From an uncultured Oscillospiraceae bacterium (lineage in GTDB: Bacteria; Bacillota; Clostridia; Oscillospirales; Oscillospiraceae), in the NCBI GenBank assembly GCA_934561175.1, contig CAKTFW010000001.1, positions 62,001 to 126,000 of the forward strand: 64,000 nucleotides of DNA, in the 5' to 3' direction. Of the stretch, positions 7,450 through 16,376 are shown in pieces (position 1 is the stretch's first letter; each line of letters starts with the position of its first letter). The position numbers and the translations under genes were made by a program. A model generated the notes under the pieces. It ran no database searches and was not told the DNA's origin. It saw only the letters and a program-made list of their open reading frames with translations.

Positions 7450-8397
7450 ATGTTGAAAACACCTATTTGCGATCTGGTTGGAATCCAGTACCCGGTATTT
7501 CAGGGCGGCATGGCCTGGATTGCTGATGGCAAACTCGCTGCCGCTGTTTCAAATGGCGGCGGGCTCGGCATCATTGCCGCCAGTAATGCCCCCGGCGACT
7601 ATGTGCGGGAGCAGATCCATCTTGCTAAATCTCTGACAGACAAGCCTTTTGGCGTGAACATTATGCTGCTCAGCCCATTTATCGATGAAGTCGCTCAGAT
7701 TGTAGCGGAAGAGAAGGTCGCCGTGGTCACCACTGGCGCTGGAAATCCCGCCAAATTTATCAAAGGCTGGCTGGAAGCCGGAATCAAGGTCATCCCGGTT
7801 GTCGCTTCCTGCTCCATGGCGAAGCTGATGGAGCGTCTTGGCGCCAGTGCCGTCATTGCTGAGGGCGGTGAATCCGGCGGCCATATCGGTGAGGTTTCTA
7901 CCATGCCGCTGGTACCACAGGTTGTCAACGCCGTGTCCATCCCGGTGCTTGCTGCCGGCGGGATTGGCGATGGCCGCGGCGTTGCCGCCGCGTTTATGCT
8001 GGGCGCAGTCGGCGTTCAGGTCGGCACCCGGTTTCTGGTTGCGGAGGAGTGCAATATTCACCCGGTTTACAAAGAGAAGATCCTCAAGGCAACCGATATC
8101 TCCACCATGACCACCGGCAAGCGACTTGGGCATCCGGTTCGCAGTCTGAAGACTCCCTTCGCCAGAAACTACCTGAAACAGGAATATGACAGTTCCGTCT
8201 CCAACGAAGCATTGGAGGCCCTGGGCGCTGGGTCTTTGCGCCTGGCCGTGCAGGAAGGCGATCTGCAAAAGGGTTCTTTCCTGGCCGGTCAGATCTGCGG
8301 CATGATTCACAAGGAGCAGCCCGCTGCCGAAATTGTGCATGAGTTGTGCGAAGAAGCCGAAGCTGTTTTGAAAGGAGCTACAAAATGGGTAAAATAG
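7450..8397 (+). CDS. fabK: Enoyl-ACP reductase II (FMN-dependent)
   Basis: 315 residues of the nitronate monooxygenase/FabK family. It begins with PVFQGGMAW, has the flavin-phosphate segments ESGGHIGEV and PVLAAGGIGDGRG, and the VQVGTRFLVAEEC block specific to FabK. It performs the last reduction of each fatty acid elongation cycle using NAD(P)H and FMN, replacing FabI. It is the first gene of the fab-acc operon, with an AAAGGATG ribosome site and stop TAG inside the next gene. Confidence 0.93.
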   Translation: MLKTPICDLVGIQYPVFQGGMAWIADGKLAAAVSNGGGLGIIAASNAPGDYVREQIHLAKSLTDKPFGVNIMLLSPFIDEVAQIVAEEKVAVVTTGAGNPAKFIKGWLEAGIKVIPVVASCSMAKLMERLGASAVIAEGGESGGHIGEVSTMPLVPQVVNAVSIPVLAAGGIGDGRGVAAAFMLGAVGVQVGTRFLVAEECNIHPVYKEKILKATDISTMTTGKRLGHPVRSLKTPFARNYLKQEYDSSVSNEALEALGAGSLRLAVQEGDLQKGSFLAGQICGMIHKEQPAAEIVHELCEEAEAVLKGATKWVK

Positions 8398-9305
8398 CCT
8401 TTGTCTTCTCCGGTCAGGGTGCCCAGTACACTGGAATGGGGCAATCTCTGTACCAGACGAACGACGCCGCACGCGCTGTTTTTGACGCAGCGGATGCCAT
8501 CCGCCCTGGTACCACAGCACAGTGCTTCACCGCCCCGAAAGAGCAGCTCTCCATCACATCAAATACGCAGCCCTGTATGTTTGTCGTAGAGTTGGCAGCT
8601 GCAAAGGCGCTGGAGGCAGCCGGAATTCGCCCTGACTTCGTTGCCGGATTTTCCCTGGGCGAAGTTGCCGCGTTGACCTACGCGCAGGCCGTAGATTTTA
8701 AAACTGGTTTTCATCTGGTCTGCCGCCGCGGCGAAGTCATGCAAAAGGCCGCCGAAACCGCTGACACGGGCATGGCTGCAATTTTGAAATTGGACAATCA
8801 AGCGGTAGAGTCGCTGTGCGGCCAGTTCCAGCAGGTCTACCCCGTCAACTATAACTGCCCCGGTCAGGTAACGGTCGCCGGTCTGAAGTCAGAGTTGGCA
8901 CCCTTCCAGGCTGCGGTAAAAGCGGCGGGCGGCCGCGCCGTTCCGCTCGCTGTCTCCGGCGCGTTCCATTCGCCTTTCATGGCGCAGGCCGCCGAACAGT
9001 TTGGCGCAGAACTCCAATCCGCTAAAATCACTGCGCCAAAAATTCCACTCTATTCCAACTATACTGCAAAGCCCTATACCGGCGACTTCCGGGCGCTTTT
9101 GCAGCAGCAGATTCAGAACCCGGTGCGTTGGCAGGCCATTGTTGAAGACCTGATCGCCAACGGAGTCGATTGCTTTATCGAGGTCGGCCCCGGCAAAACG
9201 CTCTGCGGCCTGATTTCCAAAATTTCCAAAGAAGTCCGCACCTGCCATGTGGAAGATGCAGATTCTCTTGCCGCTACCATTGAGGAGGTATCCGCGAAAT
9301 GCTGA
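8385..9305 (+). CDS. fabD: Malonyl-CoA:ACP transacylase
   Basis: 306 residues. KIAFVFSGQGAQYTGMG at the start and the nucleophile elbow GFSLGEVAAL match FabD; the usual His before the catalytic Ser (GHSLG) is Phe here. CRRGEVMQ (substrate-carboxylate Arg) and AFHSPFM (catalytic His) are intact. It moves malonyl from CoA to acyl carrier protein. The ATG at 8385 is preceded by AAAGGAG and overlaps fabK by 13 bases. Confidence 0.92.
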   Translation: MGKIAFVFSGQGAQYTGMGQSLYQTNDAARAVFDAADAIRPGTTAQCFTAPKEQLSITSNTQPCMFVVELAAAKALEAAGIRPDFVAGFSLGEVAALTYAQAVDFKTGFHLVCRRGEVMQKAAETADTGMAAILKLDNQAVESLCGQFQQVYPVNYNCPGQVTVAGLKSELAPFQAAVKAAGGRAVPLAVSGAFHSPFMAQAAEQFGAELQSAKITAPKIPLYSNYTAKPYTGDFRALLQQQIQNPVRWQAIVEDLIANGVDCFIEVGPGKTLCGLISKISKEVRTCHVEDADSLAATIEEVSAKC

Positions 9306-10030
9306 ACGGAAAAGTTGCATTGGTGACTGGTGCAAGCCGCGGCATCGGCCGTGCGATTGCACTGCAGCTGGCATCGCTCGGTGCGGATATTGCTGTTATC
9401 TATGCCGGGAACACCGAAAAGGCAGAAGCCGTCTGCGCAGATATTTCCGCTATGGGGCGTCACGCCGAGGCGTTTCGCTGTAATGTGGCGGATTTTGCTG
9501 AGGCCAAGCAGACGGTTGCCGCTGTGAAAGCTGCATTCGGCGGCGTTGACATCCTGGTCAATAACGCAGGCATCACCAAAGATGGCCTGCTCGCGATGAT
9601 GAAAGAATCCGATTTTACCGATGTCGTCGATACCAACCTTAAAGGCGCTTTTAACATGACTCGTCATTGCTGTCCGCTGTTCATAAAAAAACGCAGCGGA
9701 AAAATTATTAACATCACCTCCATCTCCGGTGTCGTGGGCAATGCCGGGCAGGTCAACTATTCCGCCTCCAAAGCAGGCCTGATTGGTTTGACCAAGTCCG
9801 TTGCAAAAGAACTGGCTCCCCGTGGTATTTGTTGCAATGCCATCGCCCCCGGCTTTGTAGAGACTGATATGACCGCCCAGGAAGCTGACAATCCCCTGAT
9901 CGGTCAGATTCCGTTGGGCCGCCTAGGCAAGCCGGAAGATGTCGCACAGCTTGCCGCTTTTTTGGCCAGTCCCGCATCCGACTATATCACCGGTCAGGTC
10001 ATCCATATTGATGGTGGCCTGGCAATGTAA
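9299..10030 (+). CDS. fabG: 3-oxoacyl-ACP reductase
   Basis: 243 residues, an SDR with TGASRGIG at residues 11-18, NNAG, the catalytic YSASKAG and the IDGGLAM end typical of FabG. It reduces 3-ketoacyl-ACP with NADPH. It starts 7 bases inside the 3' end of fabD (GAGGTATCC ribosome site), and fabF follows 10 bases after its stop. Confidence 0.94.
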   Translation: MLNGKVALVTGASRGIGRAIALQLASLGADIAVIYAGNTEKAEAVCADISAMGRHAEAFRCNVADFAEAKQTVAAVKAAFGGVDILVNNAGITKDGLLAMMKESDFTDVVDTNLKGAFNMTRHCCPLFIKKRSGKIINITSISGVVGNAGQVNYSASKAGLIGLTKSVAKELAPRGICCNAIAPGFVETDMTAQEADNPLIGQIPLGRLGKPEDVAQLAAFLASPASDYITGQVIHIDGGLAM

Positions 10031-10040
10031 GGAGTAATCA

Positions 10041-11273
10041 ATGAGAAGAGTTGTTGTAACCGGCCTTGGTGCCGTCACCCCGATCGGCAACGATGTTCCA
10101 ACTTACTGGAACAACCTGCTTGCCGGAACCTGCGGGATTGCCCGCATGACTCGTTTTGACCCCACGGAATATAAAGCGACTCTGGCCGCTGAGGTCAAAG
10201 ATTTTGACCCCACCCAGTATATGGACAAGGCTGATGTCCGCAAAAATGACCTGTTTGCCCAGTTTGCTATGGCTGCCGCCGTACAGGCAATGGAAGACAG
10301 CGGCATTGAAGGCACCGTTGATCCAACACGCTTTGGCGTATATGTTGGCTCCGGCATCGGTGGCATTATGTCAACTTCCAGTCTGCTTGCTACACTGGCG
10401 GAAAAAGGTCCCCGCCGCGTTTCCCCTCACGCAATTCCAATGATGATCGGCAACATGGCCGGTGGCATCATTGCAATCCGCTATGGTCTGAAAGGGCCGA
10501 ATATGTGTATTGTCACAGCCTGCGCCACTTCTACCAACACAATCGGTGAGGCGTATCGCTGTATTCTGCACGGCTACGCCGACGCCATGATTGCGGGCGG
10601 CGCAGAGGCTGCTATCACGCCGCTTGCAGTCGCCGCTTTCGGCAACTGCATGGCGCTGCATACCGGTGACGATCCCACCTGTGCTTCGATTCCCTTTGAC
10701 AAGCGCCGCAGCGGCTTCGTCATGGGCGAAGGCGGTGGCTGTCTGATTCTGGAAGAATACGAACACGCAAAAGCACGCGGTGCCAAAATCTATGCGGAAA
10801 TGGTCGGATATGGCCACACGAACGACGCCTACCACATCACAGCACCCGATCCTGAGGCAGAGGGCGGTGCGCGCGCAATCCGCGAAGCGTATGAACAGTC
10901 CGGCGTTTCGTCCGATCGGATTTATATCAATGCTCACGGTACTTCCACACCGCTCAACGACAGTTCAGAGACCCTGGCCATCAAAAAAGCGCTGGGTGAA
11001 GAGTTGGCGCACAAGATTCTGATCTCTTCCACCAAGTCCATGACCGGCCATATGTTGGGCGGCGCCGGTGTGGCGGAGGCTATTGCAGCGATTCTGGCAC
11101 TGAAAAATGGTATCATCCCGCCCACCATCGGCTATCAGGAGCCAGATCCTGCCTGTGATCTGGACTATGTGCCGAACACGCCCCGCAAGGCTGAAATTGA
11201 TCTTGCGATGTCCACCTCCCTTGGATTTGGCGGACACAACGGCTGTATTGCATTCAAAAAGGAGCAGGCGTAA
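10041..11273 (+). CDS. fabF: 3-oxoacyl-ACP synthase II
   Basis: 410 residues, full length for FabF. The condensing-enzyme triad is present: Cys in TACATSTNT, His in NAHGTSTP and His in SMTGHMLG. It performs Claisen condensation of acyl-ACP with malonyl-ACP in elongation. It overlaps accB by one base. A second KAS II paralogue closes this operon, so a division of labour is possible. Confidence 0.94.
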   Translation: MRRVVVTGLGAVTPIGNDVPTYWNNLLAGTCGIARMTRFDPTEYKATLAAEVKDFDPTQYMDKADVRKNDLFAQFAMAAAVQAMEDSGIEGTVDPTRFGVYVGSGIGGIMSTSSLLATLAEKGPRRVSPHAIPMMIGNMAGGIIAIRYGLKGPNMCIVTACATSTNTIGEAYRCILHGYADAMIAGGAEAAITPLAVAAFGNCMALHTGDDPTCASIPFDKRRSGFVMGEGGGCLILEEYEHAKARGAKIYAEMVGYGHTNDAYHITAPDPEAEGGARAIREAYEQSGVSSDRIYINAHGTSTPLNDSSETLAIKKALGEELAHKILISSTKSMTGHMLGGAGVAEAIAAILALKNGIIPPTIGYQEPDPACDLDYVPNTPRKAEIDLAMSTSLGFGGHNGCIAFKKEQA

Positions 11274-11710
11274 TGGAATTAGAACAAATCCGCGCATATG
11301 CGGAACTGATGAAAGAACTGGAGCTCAGCAAACTGGAAATTCGCGAAAAAGACCAGTCCATCTGTCTGGAGCGCGGCGGCACACCTGCCGCAGTCCTGCC
11401 TGCCGCACCCACGCCGCAGGCATCCGCTCCCGCAGCGCCCGCTGCTCCGGTTGAGGACGACAACATTTTTACTGTCACCTCACCTATGGTCGGCGTGTTC
11501 TTCGCCGCGCCGGAAGCCGACGGCAAGCCCTATGTAAAAGTTGGCGACCGGGTCAAAAAAGGCGATGTGCTGTGTATCATTGAAGCGATGAAGCTACTCA
11601 ACGAAATCACCGTGGAGCATGACGGCGTAATTGAAGAAATCTGCGTTGGAAACAAGCAGGTCGTGGAATACGGACATGTTCTGTTCCGGATTCGGAGGGC
11701 TGGCCGGTGA
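11273..11710 (+). CDS. accB: Biotin carboxyl carrier protein of acetyl-CoA carboxylase
   Basis: 145 residues. An N-terminal helical part is followed by an Ala/Pro-rich linker (about residues 38-62) and a biotinyl domain with the attachment motif EAMKLLNEI near residue 105. It carries carboxybiotin between AccC and AccAD. TAATG overlap with fabF and GTGA overlap with fabZ show tight coupling. Confidence 0.93.
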   Translation: MELEQIRAYAELMKELELSKLEIREKDQSICLERGGTPAAVLPAAPTPQASAPAAPAAPVEDDNIFTVTSPMVGVFFAAPEADGKPYVKVGDRVKKGDVLCIIEAMKLLNEITVEHDGVIEEICVGNKQVVEYGHVLFRIRRAGR

Positions 11711-12126
11711 ACCAGGAAGAACTGATGAAAATCCTGCCGCACCGCCGCAGTATGCTGTTGGTGGAAGAGGCCACGGTTGAAGATGGTGTCGCCCACGGCA
11801 AATACCATGTGCGCGGCGACGAGTGGTTCTTAGACGGTCACTTTGACGGTAATCCTGTTGTTCCCGGTGTAATTCTCTGTGAGATGCTGGCGCAGGCCAC
11901 CTGTGTTCTGCTGGCAGATGGCTGTCCAGCAGATACCACGCCATATTTTACAAGCATGAACAATGTCCGCTTCAAGAATCCGGTTCGTCCCGGCGACACT
12001 TACGAGACTACATGCCGGATTCTGAAATCCAAGGGGCCGTTCTATTTCTGTGAAGGCCAGGGCGCTGTGAATGGAAAACTCTGCGTCAAAGCAGAGTTCT
12101 CCTTTGCACTGGTCAAAAAGGGGTAA
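11707..12126 (+). CDS. fabZ: 3-hydroxyacyl-ACP dehydratase
   Basis: 139 residues, hotdog fold. The catalytic His is in DGHFDGNPVVPGV and the acidic partner in ILCEMLAQA, as in FabZ. It dehydrates 3-hydroxyacyl-ACP to trans-2-enoyl-ACP. It starts with GTG overlapping the accB stop by four bases, behind GGAGGGCT. Confidence 0.93.
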   Translation: MNQEELMKILPHRRSMLLVEEATVEDGVAHGKYHVRGDEWFLDGHFDGNPVVPGVILCEMLAQATCVLLADGCPADTTPYFTSMNNVRFKNPVRPGDTYETTCRILKSKGPFYFCEGQGAVNGKLCVKAEFSFALVKKG

Positions 12127-12130
12127 TCCT

Positions 12131-13441
12131 GTGTTTTCAAAAATTCTTGTGGCGAATCGCGGTGAAATCGCGATTCGGATTATTCGCGCCTGTAAAGAAA
12201 TGGGCATTTCCACTGTCGCCGTCTATTCAGAGGCCGACGCAGAATCTCTGCATGTCGCGCTGGCAGATGAAAGCATCTGCATTGGCGGAAACGAACTGGT
12301 TGGCAGCTACCTCAATGCGCAGAATCTAATCAGCGCAGCACTTGTCACCGGTGCGCAGGCCATTCATCCCGGCTACGGCTTTCTCTCTGAGAATGCAGAT
12401 TTTGCCAAATTGTGTGAAAAACACGGCATTATCTTTATCGGCCCCCCCGCTGAGATCATTGCGCTCGCTGGTGACAAGGAGCAATCCAAGCGTGTCATGG
12501 CGGAAGCAGGCGTTCCGGTCATCCCCGGTTCTGAAATTCTGCCGGATGCGGACGCTGCCCTCCGTGCAGCAGAACAGATCGGTTATCCGGTCCTGGTCAA
12601 AGCGCGTTCCGGTGGCGGTGGGCGCGGTATCCGCCTGGTGGAAACGCCAAGCGCTATGAAAAAAGCCTTTCAGGCCGCAGTTCTGGAAGCGCAATCTGCT
12701 TTTGGCGACGGCGCGGTCTATCTGGAAAAGTATATTAATCCCGCCCATCATGTCGAAGTACAGCTGTTGGCCGATGAAGATGGTCACACTGTCTGCCTCG
12801 GCGAACGGGAATGTTCCATTCAGAAACACAATCAGAAGCTGCTTGAAGAGACGCCTTCTCCGTCGGTTACGCCGGAAATTCGTCAACGGCTTTTCGACGC
12901 CGGTATTCGTGCCGCCCGCGCAGTTGGCTATGTCAACGCCGGTACGGTGGAATTTCTGATGGATGAAAGCGGGAACTTCTACTATATGGAAATGAATGTC
13001 CGGCTGCAGGTCGAGCATGCGATTACGGAATTTGTCACAGGCATTGACCTTGCCAAATGGCAGATTCGGATTGCCGCCGGTGTTCCGCTGGAATTTCGGC
13101 AGGAAGATCTGCGCTTCCGCGGGCACTCGATTGAGTGCCGTATCAATGCCAAAGCATCCGGCAAAGTCAATTTTCTCCATATTCCGGGCGGTCCTTTTGT
13201 CCGCTTTGATACCTGCCTGTGGGATGGCTATACGGTGCCGCCTTATTACGACTCTATGCTGGGCAAACTGGTCGTCCAGGCTGGAAAACGCGAGGAGGCC
13301 ATCCGCAAAATGCGTGCCGCCCTCTGTGAACTGGTTATCGATGGCGTCCCCAACAACATCGAAGATCAGATTGAAATTATCGATGATAAATCGTTCCTCA
13401 ACGGAACTTACAATCTGAACTTCTTTAAGAATGCGAGGTGA
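12131..13441 (+). CDS. accC: Acetyl-CoA carboxylase, biotin carboxylase subunit
   Basis: 436 residues. FSKILVANRGEIAIRI is the standard AccC N-terminus, so the GTG at 12131 was taken as start (4 bases after the fabZ stop). The ATP-grasp glycine-rich loop KARSGGGGRGI, the ERECSIQ block and EMNVRLQVEH active-site stretch are intact. It carboxylates biotin on AccB with ATP and bicarbonate. The stop overlaps the accD start region. Confidence 0.94.
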   Translation: MFSKILVANRGEIAIRIIRACKEMGISTVAVYSEADAESLHVALADESICIGGNELVGSYLNAQNLISAALVTGAQAIHPGYGFLSENADFAKLCEKHGIIFIGPPAEIIALAGDKEQSKRVMAEAGVPVIPGSEILPDADAALRAAEQIGYPVLVKARSGGGGRGIRLVETPSAMKKAFQAAVLEAQSAFGDGAVYLEKYINPAHHVEVQLLADEDGHTVCLGERECSIQKHNQKLLEETPSPSVTPEIRQRLFDAGIRAARAVGYVNAGTVEFLMDESGNFYYMEMNVRLQVEHAITEFVTGIDLAKWQIRIAAGVPLEFRQEDLRFRGHSIECRINAKASGKVNFLHIPGGPFVRFDTCLWDGYTVPPYYDSMLGKLVVQAGKREEAIRKMRAALCELVIDGVPNNIEDQIEIIDDKSFLNGTYNLNFFKNAR

Positions 13442-13446
13442 GCGTC

Positions 13447-14313
13447 TTGCCACTGAATTTTATCTTTAAGCGTCCTAAAAATGAGCTGGAAAAGGGTGGG
13501 CGAACCCCGGCAGTTCCTGCTACCGAAGATATGGAGCTGGCTAAGCAGTGTCCAACCTGCGGTCACCACAGCCCGCTCTCCGAACTGTGGGATCACGCCA
13601 ATACCTGCCCGGAATGCGGCTACCACTACCGCATGAGCGCACGACAGCGGATTGCATTCATCACAGACGATGGCAGCTTCACGCAAATGGATGCTGACCT
13701 CAAGAGCCGGGATATTCTGAACTTCCCCGGTTATGAGAAAAAACTTGCCAACAGTGAAACTTCCTCTCATGAAAACGAGGCCGTGCTCTGCGGCACCGCC
13801 AAAATTGGCGGACACAGCTGCTGTCTGTTTGTCATGGAGTCCTATTTTATGATGGGCAGTATGGGTACCATCGTCGGCGAGAAAATCACCCGGCTCTTTG
13901 AATATGCTACAGCGCACAGCCTGCCGGTTGTAGGCTACACCGTCTCCGGCGGCGCACGCATGCAGGAAGGGATCCTTTCCCTGATGCAGATGGCGAAAAC
14001 CTCCGGTGCAGTCAAGCGTCATTCTGATGCCGGTAATTTTTATCTGCCGATACTGACGGATCCGACAACCGGCGGTGTGACCGCCAGCTTTGCGATGGAA
14101 GGCGATATTATTCTGGCAGAGCCCGGCGCCACGGTTGGCTTTGCCGGCGCCCGTGTCATTGAACAGACCGTCCGTCGTAAATTGCCGCAGGATTTCCAGA
14201 AGTCGGAATTTCTGCTGGATCACGGTTTTGTGGACGCCATTGTGTTCCGCAAGGATCAGAAGCGCGTGATTGCCGCACTTCTGGCCATGCACCGGAAGGA
14301 GACGCAGGAATGA
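13447..14313 (+). CDS. accD: Acetyl-CoA carboxylase, carboxyltransferase beta subunit
   Basis: 288 residues. A zinc ribbon (CPTCGHH and CPECGYHY) is followed by the carboxyltransferase fold with SGGARMQEG and TDPTTGGVTASFA. The TTG at 13447 was chosen because GAGGTGA lies six bases upstream; a GTG at 13438 would add three residues but has no good ribosome site. AccA/AccD transfer the carboxyl group to acetyl-CoA. The stop overlaps the accA ATG. Confidence 0.92.
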   Translation: MPLNFIFKRPKNELEKGGRTPAVPATEDMELAKQCPTCGHHSPLSELWDHANTCPECGYHYRMSARQRIAFITDDGSFTQMDADLKSRDILNFPGYEKKLANSETSSHENEAVLCGTAKIGGHSCCLFVMESYFMMGSMGTIVGEKITRLFEYATAHSLPVVGYTVSGGARMQEGILSLMQMAKTSGAVKRHSDAGNFYLPILTDPTTGGVTASFAMEGDIILAEPGATVGFAGARVIEQTVRRKLPQDFQKSEFLLDHGFVDAIVFRKDQKRVIAALLAMHRKETQE

Positions 14314-15089
14314 TGACCGCATATGAAAAAGTAACGCTTGCGCGGGCTAAAAACCGTCCTACCAGCGTTGATTACATTCACAAAATTTTCAAGAATTTTA
14401 TTGAGCTGCACGGAGACCGCCGCTTTGCCGACGATCCTTCCATCATCGGCGGCGTGGCAATGCTGCGCTCCATACCGGTTACCGTCATTGCAGTTGAAAA
14501 AGGCAGCAATACCAAAGAACGCATCTTTCGCAACTTTGGCGCGCCCAATCCGGAAGGATACCGCAAGGCACTGCGTCTGATGAAACAGGCGGAGAAATTT
14601 CACCGCCCGGTTATCTGCTTGGTAGACACCTCCGGCGCTTTCTGCGGCATCGGCGCGGAAGAGCGCGGCCAAGGGCAGGCAATCGCTGAGAATCTGACGG
14701 AAATGATGACACTGAAAACGCCGATCATCTCGATCTTAATTGGAGAAGGCGGCTCCGGCGGCGCGTTGGGACTTGCCGTTTCCGATCAGGTCTGGATGCT
14801 GGAAAACGCCTACTATTCCGTCATCTCTCCGGAGGGCTGCGCCAGCATTCTCTGGAAAGATGCCGCTCTGGCCGACGAAGCTTCAGAGTGTTTGAAGCTC
14901 ACTGCGGAAAACGCGCTGTCCTTCGGCGTCATTGAACGAATCATTCCGGAAATGGATGGTGATTTTGAGCAGGTCTATCCCATGATTGAAACCGCGCTTT
15001 GGGACAATCTGACCGATGCAATCGCCCTGCCAACAGAAGCACTGCTGAACAATCGCTATGCGCGGTTCCGCAAATTTGGAGCTATTTGA
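14310..15089 (+). CDS. accA: Acetyl-CoA carboxylase, carboxyltransferase alpha subunit
   Basis: 259 residues, the short Gram-positive form. GDRRFADDPSIIGG and the oxyanion-hole glycines of IGEGGSGGALGLAVSD match AccA; MLENAYYSVISPEGCA is also diagnostic. It starts in an ATGATG after GGAGACGCAGGA and overlaps accD by four bases. Confidence 0.94.
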   Translation: MMTAYEKVTLARAKNRPTSVDYIHKIFKNFIELHGDRRFADDPSIIGGVAMLRSIPVTVIAVEKGSNTKERIFRNFGAPNPEGYRKALRLMKQAEKFHRPVICLVDTSGAFCGIGAEERGQGQAIAENLTEMMTLKTPIISILIGEGGSGGALGLAVSDQVWMLENAYYSVISPEGCASILWKDAALADEASECLKLTAENALSFGVIERIIPEMDGDFEQVYPMIETALWDNLTDAIALPTEALLNNRYARFRKFGAI

Positions 15090-15102
15090 GAGGTAAGCAG
15101 AG

Positions 15103-16323
15103 ATGGAAAAAATCGTCATTACCGGCATGGGGGCCATTACCCCCGTCGGCAATACCGTTGCCGATTATTGGGACGGCCTGATGAACGGTACAGCCGGTAT
15201 CGGTCGCATTACCCGCTTTGACCCCACAGAATATCCGGTTCAAATTGCCGGGGAAGTGAAAGGCTTCGATCCAACCGTGTATATGCCCCGGAAGCTGGCA
15301 GGTGAAATGGATCTGTTCATGCAGTACGCCTATGCCGCTGCGGAGCAGGCGCTTACCGACAGTCAGCTTCCCATTGAACCGGGCCGTACCGGTATTGTCA
15401 TGGGAACCGCGCTGGACGGCATGACCGAAATTGCCCGAACACAACAGGAGTTGACCGCAGCCGGTAAAAAAGTCGGCCCTCGCTTTCTGCCGAAGGTGCT
15501 CGGCAATATTGCTGCGGCCCAAGTCGCCATGGCACACCAAATCACCGGTCCGTCCATGACGGTCAATACAGCCTGTTCCTCTGGCGCAGATGCCATCATT
15601 TTGGCCGCCATGCTGCTGAAGACCGGCGAGGCAGATAGTATTCTGGTATTGAGCGCTGAATCGCCGATCAATCCGCTTGTCATTTACTCGCTGTCAAAAG
15701 CAATGGCGCTCTCCCGCAATAATGACGCACCGGAAACCGCCAGTCGTCCCTTCGATCTCTCCCGCAACGGCTTTGTCATGGGTGAAGGCGGCGGTGCTTT
15801 GGTACTGGAAACCGAATCTCATGCAAAAGCACGCGGCGCAAAGGTTTACGCAGAGCTGGCAGGCTATGGAAATACCAGTGATGCACATCATGTAACCGCG
15901 CCCGACCCCACCGGTGTCGGCGCAGCCCGCTGCATGGAAAACGCGATTGCAATGGCCGGAATCGATAAATCCGAAATTGGATACATCAACGCCCATGGTA
16001 CCGCAACCCATGCCGGCGATGTGGCAGAGACAACTGCCATCAAGCTGGTATTCGGTGATGCAGCACATACACCGCCAGTCAGCTCTACAAAAGGTGCAAC
16101 CGGGCATCTAATGGGGGCCGGCGGCATCACGGAGACCATTGCCTGTATCCTTGCAATTCAAAATGGAATGCTTCCGCCGACGAGAAATCTAACCGAAGTG
16201 GATCCCGCCTGTGATCTGGACTATGTCCCGCAGGTGCCTCGTGCAGCACAAATCAAAGCTGCCATGTCCAACGCTTTCGGTTTTGGCGGGCAGAATACCA
16301 CGATTCTGGTGAAGGCCTACTAA
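15103..16323 (+). CDS. 3-oxoacyl-ACP synthase II, second paralogue
   Basis: 406 residues, a second FabF-like condensing enzyme. Triad: Cys in NTACSSGAD, His in NAHGTATHAG and His in GATGHLMG. It is clearly diverged from the fabF copy earlier in the operon, for example the active-site CSSGAD in place of CATSTN. It could act on longer or unsaturated chains, or stand in for the missing FabH in initiation; neither is shown. It has a GAGGTAA ribosome site and is the last gene of the operon. Confidence 0.88.
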   Translation: MEKIVITGMGAITPVGNTVADYWDGLMNGTAGIGRITRFDPTEYPVQIAGEVKGFDPTVYMPRKLAGEMDLFMQYAYAAAEQALTDSQLPIEPGRTGIVMGTALDGMTEIARTQQELTAAGKKVGPRFLPKVLGNIAAAQVAMAHQITGPSMTVNTACSSGADAIILAAMLLKTGEADSILVLSAESPINPLVIYSLSKAMALSRNNDAPETASRPFDLSRNGFVMGEGGGALVLETESHAKARGAKVYAELAGYGNTSDAHHVTAPDPTGVGAARCMENAIAMAGIDKSEIGYINAHGTATHAGDVAETTAIKLVFGDAAHTPPVSSTKGATGHLMGAGGITETIACILAIQNGMLPPTRNLTEVDPACDLDYVPQVPRAAQIKAAMSNAFGFGGQNTTILVKAY

Positions 16324-16376
16324 TGCAATAAAAAGGGATGGGAACCGTTGTTCCCATCCCTTTTTATTGCATTTTC
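16324..16376. terminator. Large bidirectional terminator
   Basis: A perfect 21-bp stem, 16324-16344 with 16351-16371. It closes the fab operon and, on the minus strand, overlaps the stop codon of the convergent shikimate-kinase-like gene. Confidence 0.9.
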
